Source: a virus. From it: 32,491 nt of DNA. The position numbers and the translations under genes are program-made. Within the stretch, counting starts at the first letter, position 1. Every line of letters begins with the position of its first letter. Shown in pieces: positions 9,086 to 16,445 of the stretch. The notes beneath the pieces were generated by a model. The model worked only from the letters and a program-made list of their open reading frames with translations. It did not search any database and was not told where the DNA came from. The stretch covers positions 1 through 32,491 of IMG/VR virus record IMGVR_UViG_3300047472_000192; one strand, given 5' to 3'.

Positions 9086-9106
9086 GGCGGGATTTACGGC
9101 CCCGCC
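9086..9106 (-). terminator. Hairpin between the CsrA-like gene and the capsid gene
   Basis: GGCGGG at 9086-9091 pairs with CCCGCC at 9101-9106 across a 9-base loop. It lies about 10 bases after the stop of the small gene at 9117 and upstream of the capsid ribosome-binding site. There is no T tract on the minus strand. It could be an attenuator, an RNA stability element or a binding site for a regulator. Confidence 0.3.
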
Positions 9107-9116
9107 GGGCCTCTTG

Positions 9117-9311
9117 CTACTTGATCCCCTGCCTCGCCATCATGGCGGCGCCGGGGACCACCTTTCGAACTTCAGTCGGCTTTCGGAACTCGAACCTGAG
9201 GCGGGCACGCTGACCGCTTTTCTCTTCCAGCTTCAGCACGATGGCGCCGGCGTCGATCGAAAGCGACTCGCCGGTCCGCACTTCCACTGTCAGCGTTTGC
9301 CCCTCCTTCAT
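9117..9311 (-). CDS. Small CsrA-like protein (64 aa)
   Basis: 64 aa from ATG 9311, which overlaps the scaffold stop by one base (TGATG), suggesting coupled translation. The sequence RTGESLSI, then an alternating hydrophobic run (AIVLKLEEKSGQRARLRFEF), then PTEVRK follows the order of CsrA/RsmA: RxGESLxI, VTVTVLGVKGNQVRIGV-type strands, PKEVxVHRE. CsrA is a dimeric RNA-binding protein that recognises GGA motifs in mRNA leaders. Differences are an N-terminus lengthened by about 5 residues and an altered LxLTR segment. If the match is right, the gene could control translation of phage or host mRNAs. It may instead be a small capsid-associated protein of similar beta pattern. Confidence 0.5.
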   Translation of the reverse strand: MKEGQTLTVEVRTGESLSIDAGAIVLKLEEKSGQRARLRFEFRKPTEVRKVVPGAAMMARQGIK

Positions 9312-10267
9312 CAGGCGCTCAAGTACCGGTCCATTGCGGCATCGTCCAGCTTCGCCACCGCACGCTCGAGGTCCACGCCGCTGAGATTCGCCAGGTGGGA
9401 GAACTCGTCGGCGCCGACCGTCGGATCAGCGGCGGGAGGCACTCGGCTCAGTGTCGGGGGCAAGGTCGACTTGTCAACCCCTCGCGCAGGAGGCGCGGCG
9501 GGCGGAGTCGGGGCAGTGGGCGCCGGCTTGAATCCGAGGTCGTCCTTCGTGCGCTTGTGCGCCTCGTTCAGGAACCACGCTCCATCGCGCGCCTCGTTCG
9601 CCGGATCGTTGCCGAGCGCCTTCAGGTTGTGGTTGAAGGCGGCCAGCAGCGCGGGCTTGCCCCGATAGTCGATCCCCTCGGCCTTGAAAGCGGCCATGCG
9701 ATCGGCCTCGGTGCGCTTCCATTCGTTCGCCGCGGCCTGCTCGGCAGCCTGCTGGTTGGCGTCCTGGAAGATCTTCGCCGTGAGCGACTTCGTCTTCAGG
9801 TCGTCGACAGCAGCTTCGGTGCGCTCCTTGACCTCTTGGTAGGCCTTCGCGTCGATCGTGCCGTCCATGAGCTTTGCAAACGCGTCGGCCTCCTCGCCCT
9901 TCAGCGCCTTGATCTGCTCGGCGGCATCGGCCGGCACCTCGGCCTTGTACTGCGGCACGAACGTGGCGCTTGTCGTGTCGATCTCGTCGGCGGGCTGCTC
10001 GGTCGGCGCGGCGGCGGGCGGCTCCGCCGGTGCAGTGGGAGCAGCCGGCGCCGGCTCATTCGCGGGCGGAGCTGGCGCGGCGGGCGCGGCCGCGACTGGA
10101 TCGCTGCCGTCGCCCTCCTCTTCGACTTCTCCGCGCGCGATCGCCGCCGCGGTCTCCGTGGCCTTCTCGGCCTCGTCCATGACGGGGTTGCCGTCATCGT
10201 CAATGCCGCCCTGCAGCGCCGCGATTTCGTCGGCACTCATGCCTTGGGTGTCAAGCTCTTCGCCCAC
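9311..10267 (-). CDS. Scaffolding protein candidate (318 aa)
   Basis: 318 aa from GTG 10267, with AAGGAG upstream. The first 95 residues are acidic and then Ala/Pro-rich (low complexity). Residues about 105-220 form a long charged helical region (AEQIKALKGEEADAFAKLMD; AYQEVKERTEAAVDDLKTKS). A Pro-rich hinge and a short helical tail ending AVAKLDDAAMDRYLSA complete it. This acidic, helical, low-complexity layout, immediately upstream of the capsid gene, is typical of podophage scaffolding proteins, which direct procapsid assembly and are then expelled. Sequence families of scaffolds are very diverse, so the call rests on composition and position. Confidence 0.7.
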   Translation of the reverse strand: MGEELDTQGMSADEIAALQGGIDDDGNPVMDEAEKATETAAAIARGEVEEEGDGSDPVAAAPAAPAPPANEPAPAAPTAPAEPPAAAPTEQPADEIDTTSATFVPQYKAEVPADAAEQIKALKGEEADAFAKLMDGTIDAKAYQEVKERTEAAVDDLKTKSLTAKIFQDANQQAAEQAAANEWKRTEADRMAAFKAEGIDYRGKPALLAAFNHNLKALGNDPANEARDGAWFLNEAHKRTKDDLGFKPAPTAPTPPAAPPARGVDKSTLPPTLSRVPPAADPTVGADEFSHLANLSGVDLERAVAKLDDAAMDRYLSA

Positions 10268-10299
10268 GATGTGGCTCCTTTTGTTGGGTGAGGTCTACG

Positions 10300-10317
10300 C
10301 GGGCCGCGCTGGGCCCG
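10300..10317 (-). terminator. Hairpin between the 98-aa gene and the scaffold gene
   Basis: CGGGCC at 10300-10305 pairs with GGCCCG at 10312-10317 over a 6-base loop, 7 bases beyond the stop of the 98-aa gene on the minus strand. No T run follows. It is the third such hairpin in the capsid region and may adjust relative expression. Confidence 0.3.
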
Positions 10318-10324
10318 TCTGGTT

Positions 10325-10621
10325 TCAGGTCGCCGCGGCCGCCTTGGCCTGGCCGGTCTGGTACGGCATCCAGGTGGCGTAGCCGACGCCTTCGTGCGGC
10401 ACGGCGTCGTCGTCCTGCAGCAGCGGAACGGACGTGCGCGCGTGCATTGCACCGCAGTGATCGGCAACGGTGAGATTCACCATGCGCTCGTTCCAGACGA
10501 AGCAGACGCCGGCGTCGAGCGGCTGCGGCGGATCTGCGCGGTTGACGGTCATGCCGGAGACGGTGGCGTCGTACTTGCTGGGCCAGAACCAAACACGGCG
10601 GCCGATGGTGGGTGTAATCAC
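10325..10621 (-). CDS. Small protein between portal and scaffold (98 aa)
   Basis: The start is GTG 10621 (VITPTIGRRVWFWPSKYDAT), chosen for the AAGGAGAA ribosome-binding site 6 bases upstream; longer versions of the frame would overlap the portal gene extensively. The protein has aromatic-rich strands (RRVWFWPS, AGVCFVWNERMVNLTVADH) and later HARTSVPLLQDDDAVPHEGV. Short proteins that begin like this and contain HxG plus PLLQDDD-type segments occur widely in phage structural operons, sometimes as proteins of unknown function encoded beside host-range genes. No function can be assigned. Confidence 0.65.
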   Translation of the reverse strand: MITPTIGRRVWFWPSKYDATVSGMTVNRADPPQPLDAGVCFVWNERMVNLTVADHCGAMHARTSVPLLQDDDAVPHEGVGYATWMPYQTGQAKAAAAT

Positions 10622-10646
10622 GATGCTTCTCCTTGGGGGTGGGTGG

Positions 10647-12974
10647 CTACATAGCCGGGCCGTTGTCGGTCGGCCTCGGCGTCTCGATGCCCTGGTGAAC
10701 GCCGGCCAACTGCTGCGGCGCGGCGTCACTCGGGGCGGCGGGTTGCGCGCCTGCCTCGGGCGCGACGTTTTGGATCGGGACCGAGCGCGGCAGCACGTGC
10801 TGCGGCTGGCCCTGTGGGATCGCGGGCTGGGCCGGCTGAGGCGGCGGCTGCAGGCCCGGGTCTTGGCCGTGCTGGTCCTGGAAGCCGGCGCCGGCCATGA
10901 TCTCGTCGCCGACCGGCGCCACCGTCGGCGTGACCGCGACGATCTGAGCGGCTTGCAGGGCGGCGAACATGGCGTCGACGCGCTGCGCGATCGCATCGGC
11001 GTCGAGCTTCTCGACTTCCTTCTGCACCTTCGCGAGCTGCGCCATGACGGTGTCGACCTGGGCCTGCGCGAGCTTCTGCTGCTTGGCCTGGTCTTCCTGC
11101 TGCTGCTGCACCTCCTGCGGCGTCGGCGGCTTCGTCGGGTCGCGCTGCCCGTTGATCTTGCGGATGCGCACCTCGGAGCCTTCGACGGCCAGGTCGAGCA
11201 CCGCCATGACCATCTGCGGGGCGTACTGCGCGATCTGGCCGAGCAGCTCGAACATCTCGGCCGTGGCCGCGCGGATGTAGCTCTCGCGGTAGTCCTGCTC
11301 GGCGACGATGAAATCGCAGTTGATCTGCGTCAGGTCGTTCATGAACTGCCCGGTGTCGGGGTTCCACTCGTTGACCTTCAGGTACTCGGTGGGCATTGCC
11401 TCGCCGGTCACGCGGATCGTCGCCGGCGCGGTCTTGAACTGCTTGATGTGCGAGAGGCGGAGCTCGCCGGCCATCTTCCGGGCCAGCAGCAAGTTGTCGA
11501 AGAGCTCGGATGTCGTCAGCGACCCCTGGTCCTGCTGGCGCTCGACCGAGATGCCGCTCTGCCCGTTGGCGCCGCGGCCGAGGTTGGCGTTCGTCACGCC
11601 GCCGATGTCCCGCATGAACTGGATGTTGCGGTCCATCATCTCGAGGTTGCCGGTCGCCTCGCCGGTGGGCTTCTCGAACTTGAGCGTCCGGCCGGTGTTG
11701 ACCTCGATGATGCCGTCGGGCCGCGCCGCTTCCTCGCGCACCAGTTCGATGTCGTCGACGGCGCCCTTCTCGGTCACGATGCGGTTGCTCGACAAGAGCC
11801 AAAGCGCCTTCGACCCGCGCTTGTTCGTGTCGTCCTGCAGGTCGCGCATGCCGCGCATCACGCCGTAGGTCTGGCCGTCACGGTAGCGGCGGTAGCCCCA
11901 CACCGGGACCATCAAGAATCGGCCGTGCGCGAAGGGGCTGACGCCGTCCCACAGCGGATCCTCGCGGGTCGCGACCATGACGCGCATGCGCATCTTCACG
12001 CAGTCGTATAGGCCGCAGCCGTCGCTCTTGAGCTGCTGGTGCCCTTTGTCGGCGTCGATGTAGACCTTGCCCGCGAGCGGCCCGTCGTTGAAGACCTGCA
12101 CGGCCTCGGGCACGCGATACCAGCATTCGAGCAGTTCGACCGCGGCGCGGCGGCCACCGTCGACGTAGCCCGATCCGATGTAGGCCCGCCGATCGTTCCA
12201 GGTCGCCGGCAAACCGTCGTTGTAGAGATCCGACGCGTTCGTCAGCCGCTCGCCGAGGTACCAGACCGAGTCCTCGTCGAGCGCGTCATCGGTCGACGAC
12301 TGGCTGCGCAGGATGTCGGCGGCCTTCGGGAGCAGCGCGATCGCGTAGTCGAGGTCGAGCTTTTTGCGCCGGAAGAGGTAGCGGCTGTCGACGTTCAGGT
12401 CGAAATTCCGGTTCCGGCTGTCACGGTAGACGTTGCGCCAGTCCTCGGAGCCGGCATAGATGATCTCCTCGCCCGGGTCGGTGTTGACGCCCTCCTCCAG
12501 CCAGGAGATGCCAGACAGCGCGGCTTGCTTGAACGCCTTCGACTTGTGCCACTGGCTGCGGTTGACGTCGTCGGTGTACTTGACGACCTGCGTCGCGATC
12601 TCTGCGCCCTGCTCGTCCTTCGGCTCGCGCCCGAGGATCTTGTAGTCCTTGCGCATGCGCTTCTCGGTGCCGGCGATCCAGTCGATGGTCTGCCTGGCCT
12701 CGTTGTAGACGAGCGGAAGCTGACCGCGCTCGATCAGCACCGCGGCGTCGTCCTGGCGCCATTGCAGGTGGTCGTAGTAGTCCTCGTCGATCGCGGCCTG
12801 CACGCGCTCCTCGCTCTGGCGGTCGGCCTCGTCGTCGAGCGCGTCCATCAGCACGGCGTGGCGCCGGCGCTCCTCGGCCTTCGGGTCGCTCTTCTCGAGT
12901 TGCTCGTCGACGAACGGCGCGTCATCCCCGCCGGTGGTTGGCCTTGTGCCGATCGCGGCGCGCTGCTGGAACAT
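10647..12974 (-). CDS. Portal protein, P22-type
   Basis: 775 aa from ATG 12974, at the upper end of P22-type portals (about 725 in P22). The N-terminal half has the typical helical stem and wing segments: NEARQTIDWIAGTEKRMRKD, EIATQVVKYTDDVNRSQWHK, and ALSGISWLEEGVNTDPGEEI. About residue 340-420 the VPVWGYRRYRDGQTYGVMRG and MRDLQDDTNKRGSKALWLLS segments are highly characteristic of this family. The C-terminus has a Gln-rich coiled-coil (barrel-like) region (EVQQQQEDQAKQQKLAQAQV) and a Pro/Gln-rich tail. The dodecameric portal is the DNA channel at one capsid vertex and the docking site of the terminase. Its start overlaps the upstream stop by one base (TGATG). Confidence 0.88.
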   Translation of the reverse strand: MFQQRAAIGTRPTTGGDDAPFVDEQLEKSDPKAEERRRHAVLMDALDDEADRQSEERVQAAIDEDYYDHLQWRQDDAAVLIERGQLPLVYNEARQTIDWIAGTEKRMRKDYKILGREPKDEQGAEIATQVVKYTDDVNRSQWHKSKAFKQAALSGISWLEEGVNTDPGEEIIYAGSEDWRNVYRDSRNRNFDLNVDSRYLFRRKKLDLDYAIALLPKAADILRSQSSTDDALDEDSVWYLGERLTNASDLYNDGLPATWNDRRAYIGSGYVDGGRRAAVELLECWYRVPEAVQVFNDGPLAGKVYIDADKGHQQLKSDGCGLYDCVKMRMRVMVATREDPLWDGVSPFAHGRFLMVPVWGYRRYRDGQTYGVMRGMRDLQDDTNKRGSKALWLLSSNRIVTEKGAVDDIELVREEAARPDGIIEVNTGRTLKFEKPTGEATGNLEMMDRNIQFMRDIGGVTNANLGRGANGQSGISVERQQDQGSLTTSELFDNLLLARKMAGELRLSHIKQFKTAPATIRVTGEAMPTEYLKVNEWNPDTGQFMNDLTQINCDFIVAEQDYRESYIRAATAEMFELLGQIAQYAPQMVMAVLDLAVEGSEVRIRKINGQRDPTKPPTPQEVQQQQEDQAKQQKLAQAQVDTVMAQLAKVQKEVEKLDADAIAQRVDAMFAALQAAQIVAVTPTVAPVGDEIMAGAGFQDQHGQDPGLQPPPQPAQPAIPQGQPQHVLPRSVPIQNVAPEAGAQPAAPSDAAPQQLAGVHQGIETPRPTDNGPAM

Positions 12975-13435
12975 CAGAGAACCTCTTCGTGGAAGCGTTT
13001 GCCGTTGATCTCGGCCGAAGCCTCGATGCCCAGCAGCGCGCGAGCGACGTGCAGCGACTGCGGCTGCTCGCTGGGCATCTTGACGAGGTCCGGCAGGCCC
13101 TCGACGATGATGTCGATGACCCGCTTGACGGTCATGCGGTCAGGGAACAGGCCCATATGCACGACGGCCTTGAACGCAGCGCCGACAAGGTCGCGGGTCG
13201 GCTCGCCGCGGTTGTCGGCGTAGGCCCACGCGTTGCGTTGCGGGATGACGTAGGCGGCGACGTCCATGTGGCGGTTCGCCGGGAATAGCGCCATGCACGC
13301 GCTCGGCGTCTCCTCTCCGATATCGATCCACTGGAAGGAGCAGACGAAGTCGCCGATGGTGCGTTTCAGCCAGGCGCGATCACCGGCGAGTTCGACCATG
13401 GGTGTGCCGCGCGGGCCGAGGATGCTTGCGCTCAT
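12974..13435 (-). CDS. Conserved-position protein between terminase and portal (153 aa)
   Basis: The start is taken as ATG 13435 because it overlaps the terminase stop by 4 nt (ATGA); the longer frame would overlap the terminase gene. The protein (MSASILGPRGTPMVELAGDR...) has a beta-rich middle (GDFVCSFQWIDIGEETPSAC; MDVAAYVIPQRNAWAYADN) and a helical C-terminus (MTVKRVIDIIVEGLPDLVKM). No catalytic motif, cysteine cluster or signal peptide is visible. I do not recognise the family. Its place between large terminase and portal suggests a packaging or head-assembly accessory. Confidence 0.65.
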   Translation of the reverse strand: MSASILGPRGTPMVELAGDRAWLKRTIGDFVCSFQWIDIGEETPSACMALFPANRHMDVAAYVIPQRNAWAYADNRGEPTRDLVGAAFKAVVHMGLFPDRMTVKRVIDIIVEGLPDLVKMPSEQPQSLHVARALLGIEASAEINGKRFHEEVL

Positions 13436-15009
13436 GCTGTCCTTCCGTTGACTCGATAGGCCTTCTTGGTCGACCTGACCATCGAAGGCGGCGTGTAGCC
13501 CTGGGCGCGCTGGCGCAGCGCGTCGGCGGCCTCGCTGTGTTCGTCGTGGCGGGGGTGGTCCATCCAGATCCCCATCTTTTCGTTCCACGTCTTGCGGTAG
13601 GCGCCAAGGTGGATCAGGCCGGCCTTGCACTTCTCCTCGTCGAACGTCATCGTCGAGAAGCAGGCGCGGGTCATGTTGATCCCGTGGTTGATGTCCTCGA
13701 CGCGCGGCACGATCTCGAAGCGGCCGCCGATGTGCAGCTTCTCGAGCTCGTCGATCGGCGCGCTGATCACGTCCTTGTGCTGGCGCTTGTGGCCGGCGTC
13801 GTGCGGGAGGTGGTGCACACCCCACACGTAGCCGCGCTCCTGCATCTTCCTGGCGAAGTAGCTGTAGGGCTGCTCCCACGCCTCTTCGAAGTCGATGAAC
13901 CGATCCTCGGCGCCGATGCGCTGGTGAAACCAGATCGCGGTGCCGTCGCTGCTGCCGATGTCCCAAAAGGTGTTGACCGGGACGCCCTCGACGTAGGGGA
14001 ACCGGCCGATGCGGCGCTCCTTCCGGGCCTTGCGGAGCTGGATCGCGTAGTAGGTGCCCTCGGTCGAGACCTGGAATGCTTCGAGCGGCGTGCTCGGGTA
14101 CTCCTGCCACATCTTCTCGGGCTCGCCGGAGAAGTCCTCATCGCGCGTCGCGACGTACCAGCGCCGCTGGCCGTCGTCGAGCTCGATGTCCATCGAGGCT
14201 TCGATGCCGGCGAAATACTCGCGGTCCTCATCGGTGATGACGACGTCGCCGTCGTCGATCCGGTAGCTCGGCTCCTGCCACCATGGGAAGAAGTGGAAGC
14301 GGTAGTCGCGCGGCGTGAGCGCCTTGCCCTTCTCGGCGTGCGCCATGGCCCGGCTCGACATCTTCGCGAAGTCGCCGTCCTGGCCCTCGGCCGTGCTCTC
14401 CACCACGCAAATGCCGTCGAGCGGCACGGCCGGAATCGACCCGGTGATGACTTCCTTGGCCTTGTCCGGGTACTTGGCGCAGACCTTGCCGAACTCGCTG
14501 ATGTGCAGCCGGTGGATCGTGCCCGAGCGCATCGACGTGGCGACGCGCACGCTGCTGTTGTTGTGCGCGAACAGCAGCTCGATCGCGCTGTCGCGCTTCA
14601 GCGGGAAGCACGCCCGGATCTCGTCCGGCAGCTTCTCGTAGGCCAGTTTGACCTTGTCGCGGAAGATCACCTCCGCCGCCTCACGGTCGTGCGCGATGAT
14701 CCCGCAACGCTGGTTGGCGTTGAACAGGGCGTGATCGAGCCACATGATGGCGATCAGCGTCGTGAACCCGAGCTGACGCGCCTTCAGGATGATGTTGCGG
14801 TGCCACAAGCGGCCGATCAGCCGGCGCTGCGCGCGGTTCGGCTTGAACTCGACGACCGTGCCCTCGTCGTCGTCCGAACTCTTGACCATGATCCGGTACA
14901 AGAACCCGGAACCCAGGCGCCACATCGGATCGGCCAGGCAGGCCTTGAGCTCCTCCGGCGTCGAGGGCCGGAAGTCGAGGTCGATCGCTGCCTTCGCGAC
15001 CGCGCTCAT
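13432..15009 (-). CDS. terL: Terminase large subunit (ATPase/nuclease)
   Basis: 525 aa from ATG 15009, which overlaps the small-subunit stop by 4 nt (ATGA). Residues 71-84 (RNIILKARQLGFTT) are the terminase-type deviant Walker A. HRLHISEFGK near residue 166-175 has the place of Walker B with a catalytic Glu, and VESTAEG at about 203-209 is the coupling motif. The nuclease half starts at TFWDIGSSDGTAIWF (Asp about 350), with HDEHSEAADALR near the C-terminus providing further acidic residues. The enzyme cuts concatemeric DNA and pumps it through the portal. The length and motif order are normal, so the gene looks intact. Confidence 0.88.
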   Translation of the reverse strand: MSAVAKAAIDLDFRPSTPEELKACLADPMWRLGSGFLYRIMVKSSDDDEGTVVEFKPNRAQRRLIGRLWHRNIILKARQLGFTTLIAIMWLDHALFNANQRCGIIAHDREAAEVIFRDKVKLAYEKLPDEIRACFPLKRDSAIELLFAHNNSSVRVATSMRSGTIHRLHISEFGKVCAKYPDKAKEVITGSIPAVPLDGICVVESTAEGQDGDFAKMSSRAMAHAEKGKALTPRDYRFHFFPWWQEPSYRIDDGDVVITDEDREYFAGIEASMDIELDDGQRRWYVATRDEDFSGEPEKMWQEYPSTPLEAFQVSTEGTYYAIQLRKARKERRIGRFPYVEGVPVNTFWDIGSSDGTAIWFHQRIGAEDRFIDFEEAWEQPYSYFARKMQERGYVWGVHHLPHDAGHKRQHKDVISAPIDELEKLHIGGRFEIVPRVEDINHGINMTRACFSTMTFDEEKCKAGLIHLGAYRKTWNEKMGIWMDHPRHDEHSEAADALRQRAQGYTPPSMVRSTKKAYRVNGRTA

Positions 15010-15848
15010 TCGGGCGCGTCCTTCACGACCGGCAGCGCCGAACGCCCGATGCCCTTCAGCAGCTCGCCAAGCGCATCCGCCTTCTGGCGGTTATCTGCCT
15101 CGTAGGCGCCGATGATCTTGGCGATCTTCTCCGCGGCATCGAGCTTCGAGTGCGTCAGGATCTTGACGCCGTCCTTCGTGGTCTGCACGCCGGCGAAGAG
15201 CGCGCGCGCGTCAGGCGACAGCTTGCGGGTGTCGGCCAGCCAGGTGCGCGGCACGCCGTCGCCGCGGCACTGCGGACAGTCCGGGTTCGGCTCCTGCCAG
15301 TCCCCTTGGCGTCGTGGCTCGGCCGTCCTGGGATCGATCTCGTGCGCCCAGCATGCGCCGCAATCCACCTTGCGCATCTGCGTCAGCTCGTTGGCGTCGG
15401 CGCGCACGATCGCCGCCAGGTGATGGAACAGCTCCTCGCGGCTCATCTCCTCCCGGTTCACGAGGCGATCGACCTCGGCCTTGATGCGGGCCGCGACCTT
15501 AGGCCGCCTTAGGAGATGGTGAGACGAGACGTAGGCCGCGCTCGGGCTGCTCGACTTGTAGACCGACAGGTACGCGGCGGTGCCGTTGCGGCCGTTGCGC
15601 AGGTACTCGGTGATGAACGCCTCGTGTTCGGGCGTCAGGGTCTCGGGATCCTGGGCTGGCTTGGCCGCCAGCAAGGCCGCGGCGGTGTTGGTAGCGGAGG
15701 TGGGAGTCGAACCCACGACCTTCGGGTTATGAGCCCGACGCGCTGCCACGGCTGCGCTACTCCGCTTTTGTTTCTTCGGTGCAGCGGCTTTCGGCTTCGC
15801 GCGCTTCGCCGGGGCCTTGGCCTTAGCGACGGGTTTGCGGGTTGCCAT
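15006..15848 (-). CDS. terS: Terminase small subunit with a tRNA gene embedded in its frame
   Basis: 280 aa from ATG 15848. The part from LTPEHEAFITEYLRNGRNGT to RRPKVAARIKAEVDRLV is the DNA-binding helix bundle of Terminase_2-type small subunits, which recognise the packaging site. Two CxxC pairs follow (CGACW, then NPDCPQCRGDG), probably a zinc knuckle, then C-terminal oligomerisation helices. The N-terminus is Lys/Ala-rich. Residues about 28-53 are encoded by a complete tRNA gene on the same strand (15689-15766); its 3' half gives the phrase VGSTPTSAT. The start is uncertain: no strong ribosome-binding site precedes 15848, and a start after the tRNA (TTG CTG near 15676) is possible. The call as terS is firm; the N-terminal 60 residues are not. 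Confidence 0.8.
   Translation of the reverse strand: MATRKPVAKAKAPAKRAKPKAAAPKKQKRSSAAVAARRAHNPKVVGSTPTSATNTAAALLAAKPAQDPETLTPEHEAFITEYLRNGRNGTAAYLSVYKSSSPSAAYVSSHHLLRRPKVAARIKAEVDRLVNREEMSREELFHHLAAIVRADANELTQMRKVDCGACWAHEIDPRTAEPRRQGDWQEPNPDCPQCRGDGVPRTWLADTRKLSPDARALFAGVQTTKDGVKILTHSKLDAAEKIAKIIGAYEADNRQKADALGELLKGIGRSALPVVKDAPE
15689..15766 (-). tRNA. tRNA-Met (CAT anticodon), initiator-like anticodon arm, CCA encoded
   Basis: Folding by eye gives a complete cloverleaf on the minus strand: acceptor AGCGGAG/CTCCGCT (7 pairs), TA, D stem GCGC/GCGC with a 10-base loop containing GTGG, anticodon stem TCGGG/CCCGA with loop CTCATAA, a 5-base variable loop AGGTC, T stem GTGGG/CCCAC with loop TTCGACT, discriminator A and an encoded CCA. 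The anticodon is CAT. Three consecutive G:C pairs next to the loop and the arm sequence TCGGGCTCATAACCCGA equal those of bacterial initiator tRNA. The 1:72 pair is A:T and the 11:24 pair is C:G, which is not initiator-like. It could therefore serve Met initiation, elongation, or Ile-AUA if lysidine-modified. It lies wholly inside the small terminase reading frame. Confidence 0.85.
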
Positions 15849-15981
15849 GGGTCGTTTGCGCTCGCTGCTCGATTCGTCGGATCTGGTCTTCAGACCACTG
15901 GCCGGAGTTCTGGCGCCTCTCCTGCGCGGCCCGCAGGATGTACTGGTAGAGGTTCTCGCCGGGCTTGCGGTCTGAGGTCAT
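15823..15981 (-). CDS. Short helical ORF before the small terminase (52 aa)
   Basis: ATG at 15981 opens a 52-aa frame ending in TAA at 15823, overlapping the terminase start by 26 nt. The protein begins MTSDRKPGENLYQYILRAAQ and ends RIEQRAQTTHGNPQTRR; it is charged and mainly helical. A TTGACA-type box lies about 31-36 bases upstream, so a transcript could start almost at the ATG. No ribosome-binding site is evident. The composition looks protein-like, unlike a random GC-rich frame, but no family is recognised. An alternative is that this stretch is only the leader of the terminase message. Confidence 0.45.
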   Translation of the reverse strand: MTSDRKPGENLYQYILRAAQERRQNSGQWSEDQIRRIEQRAQTTHGNPQTRR

Positions 15982-15988
15982 GCCGAAG

Positions 15989-16017
15989 CATCGTCATGGA
16001 CGATTTCTCGGTGTCAA
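15989..16017 (-). promoter_or_regulatory. Putative promoter upstream of the packaging genes
   Basis: On the minus strand TTGACA (16017-16012) is followed after 17 bases by ACGATG (15994-15989), a perfect -35 with a weak -10. The -35 context GGGTTGACACCGAG is nearly the same as GGGTTGACATCGAG of the promoter at 16690-16717. A start site about 7 bases past the -10 would fall at the ATG of the 52-aa frame. It probably contributes to late transcription of the structural module. Confidence 0.35.
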
Positions 16018-16047
16018 CCCGTCGCGAAGGCTGGGCCTGAAATGCGG

Positions 16048-16080
16048 CCGGCCCCGGGGCATTGCTGCCTCCGGGGCCGG
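16048..16080 (-). terminator. Strong GC-rich hairpin between the lysis-side genes and the terminase module
   Basis: CCGGCCCCGG (16048-16057) pairs perfectly with CCGGGGCCGG (16071-16080), and GGCA/TGCC adds four inner pairs around a TTGC loop, with one bulged base. It stands about 40 bases beyond the stop at 16122 on the minus strand and before the promoter at 15989-16017. Neither strand has a T run after it, so it may act as a Rho-assisted or partial terminator separating two transcription units. Confidence 0.45.
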
Positions 16081-16121
16081 GCTTGCTCGACTGCCCTTGC
16101 GGGCGCGCTCTCTTCAGGTGT

Positions 16122-16400
16122 TCAGGTCGACGGGCACATGCGCCAACTTGCGGTGAGGACCGGGCGATCGCGCTTCACGAGGCGGGCGACGTAGGCCTGC
16201 GCGCGTGCCTGGCCCACGGCTTGCGGGATCTGCGCGGCTTCGCGGACTTCCTTCGCGATCGCCGGCGGACCGAAGACCACGTCGTAGCCGAACCGGCGGA
16301 CGCGCGCCCACGAGTCGACGGCAACGTCGAAGACGGTGGCGGCGGCGGACAGCATGACCGCGGCGAGCGCGGAGGCGATGGACAGGAGACGACTTCTCAC
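16122..16400 (-). CDS. Small protein with N-terminal signal/membrane segment (92 aa)
   Basis: 92 aa starting with GTG at 16400; AAGGA lies 7-8 bases upstream and supports this start. Residues 2-5 are basic and residues 5-27 are a hydrophobic run (LLSIASALAAVMLSAAATVF), which reads as a signal anchor or an uncleaved signal peptide. The remainder is charged and helical (AIAKEVREAAQIPQAVGQAR), ending with MCPST. Lysis or spanin-type phage proteins have such a layout, but no lipobox or coiled coil is clear, so function stays unknown. The gene precedes the hairpin at 16048. Confidence 0.55.
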   Translation of the reverse strand: MRSRLLSIASALAAVMLSAAATVFDVAVDSWARVRRFGYDVVFGPPAIAKEVREAAQIPQAVGQARAQAYVARLVKRDRPVLTASWRMCPST

Positions 16401-16445
16401 GGTGCTTCCTTTCGGGTGGTTGTGGGCGGGGTGGGAACTCGGGGA

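Noticed and set aside
15689-15766. The tRNA sequence as an attachment site (attP) for integration.
   Set aside because: A complete tRNA with CCA, inside an essential packaging gene and with no integrase nearby, does not fit the usual attP, which carries only a 3' tRNA fragment next to int.
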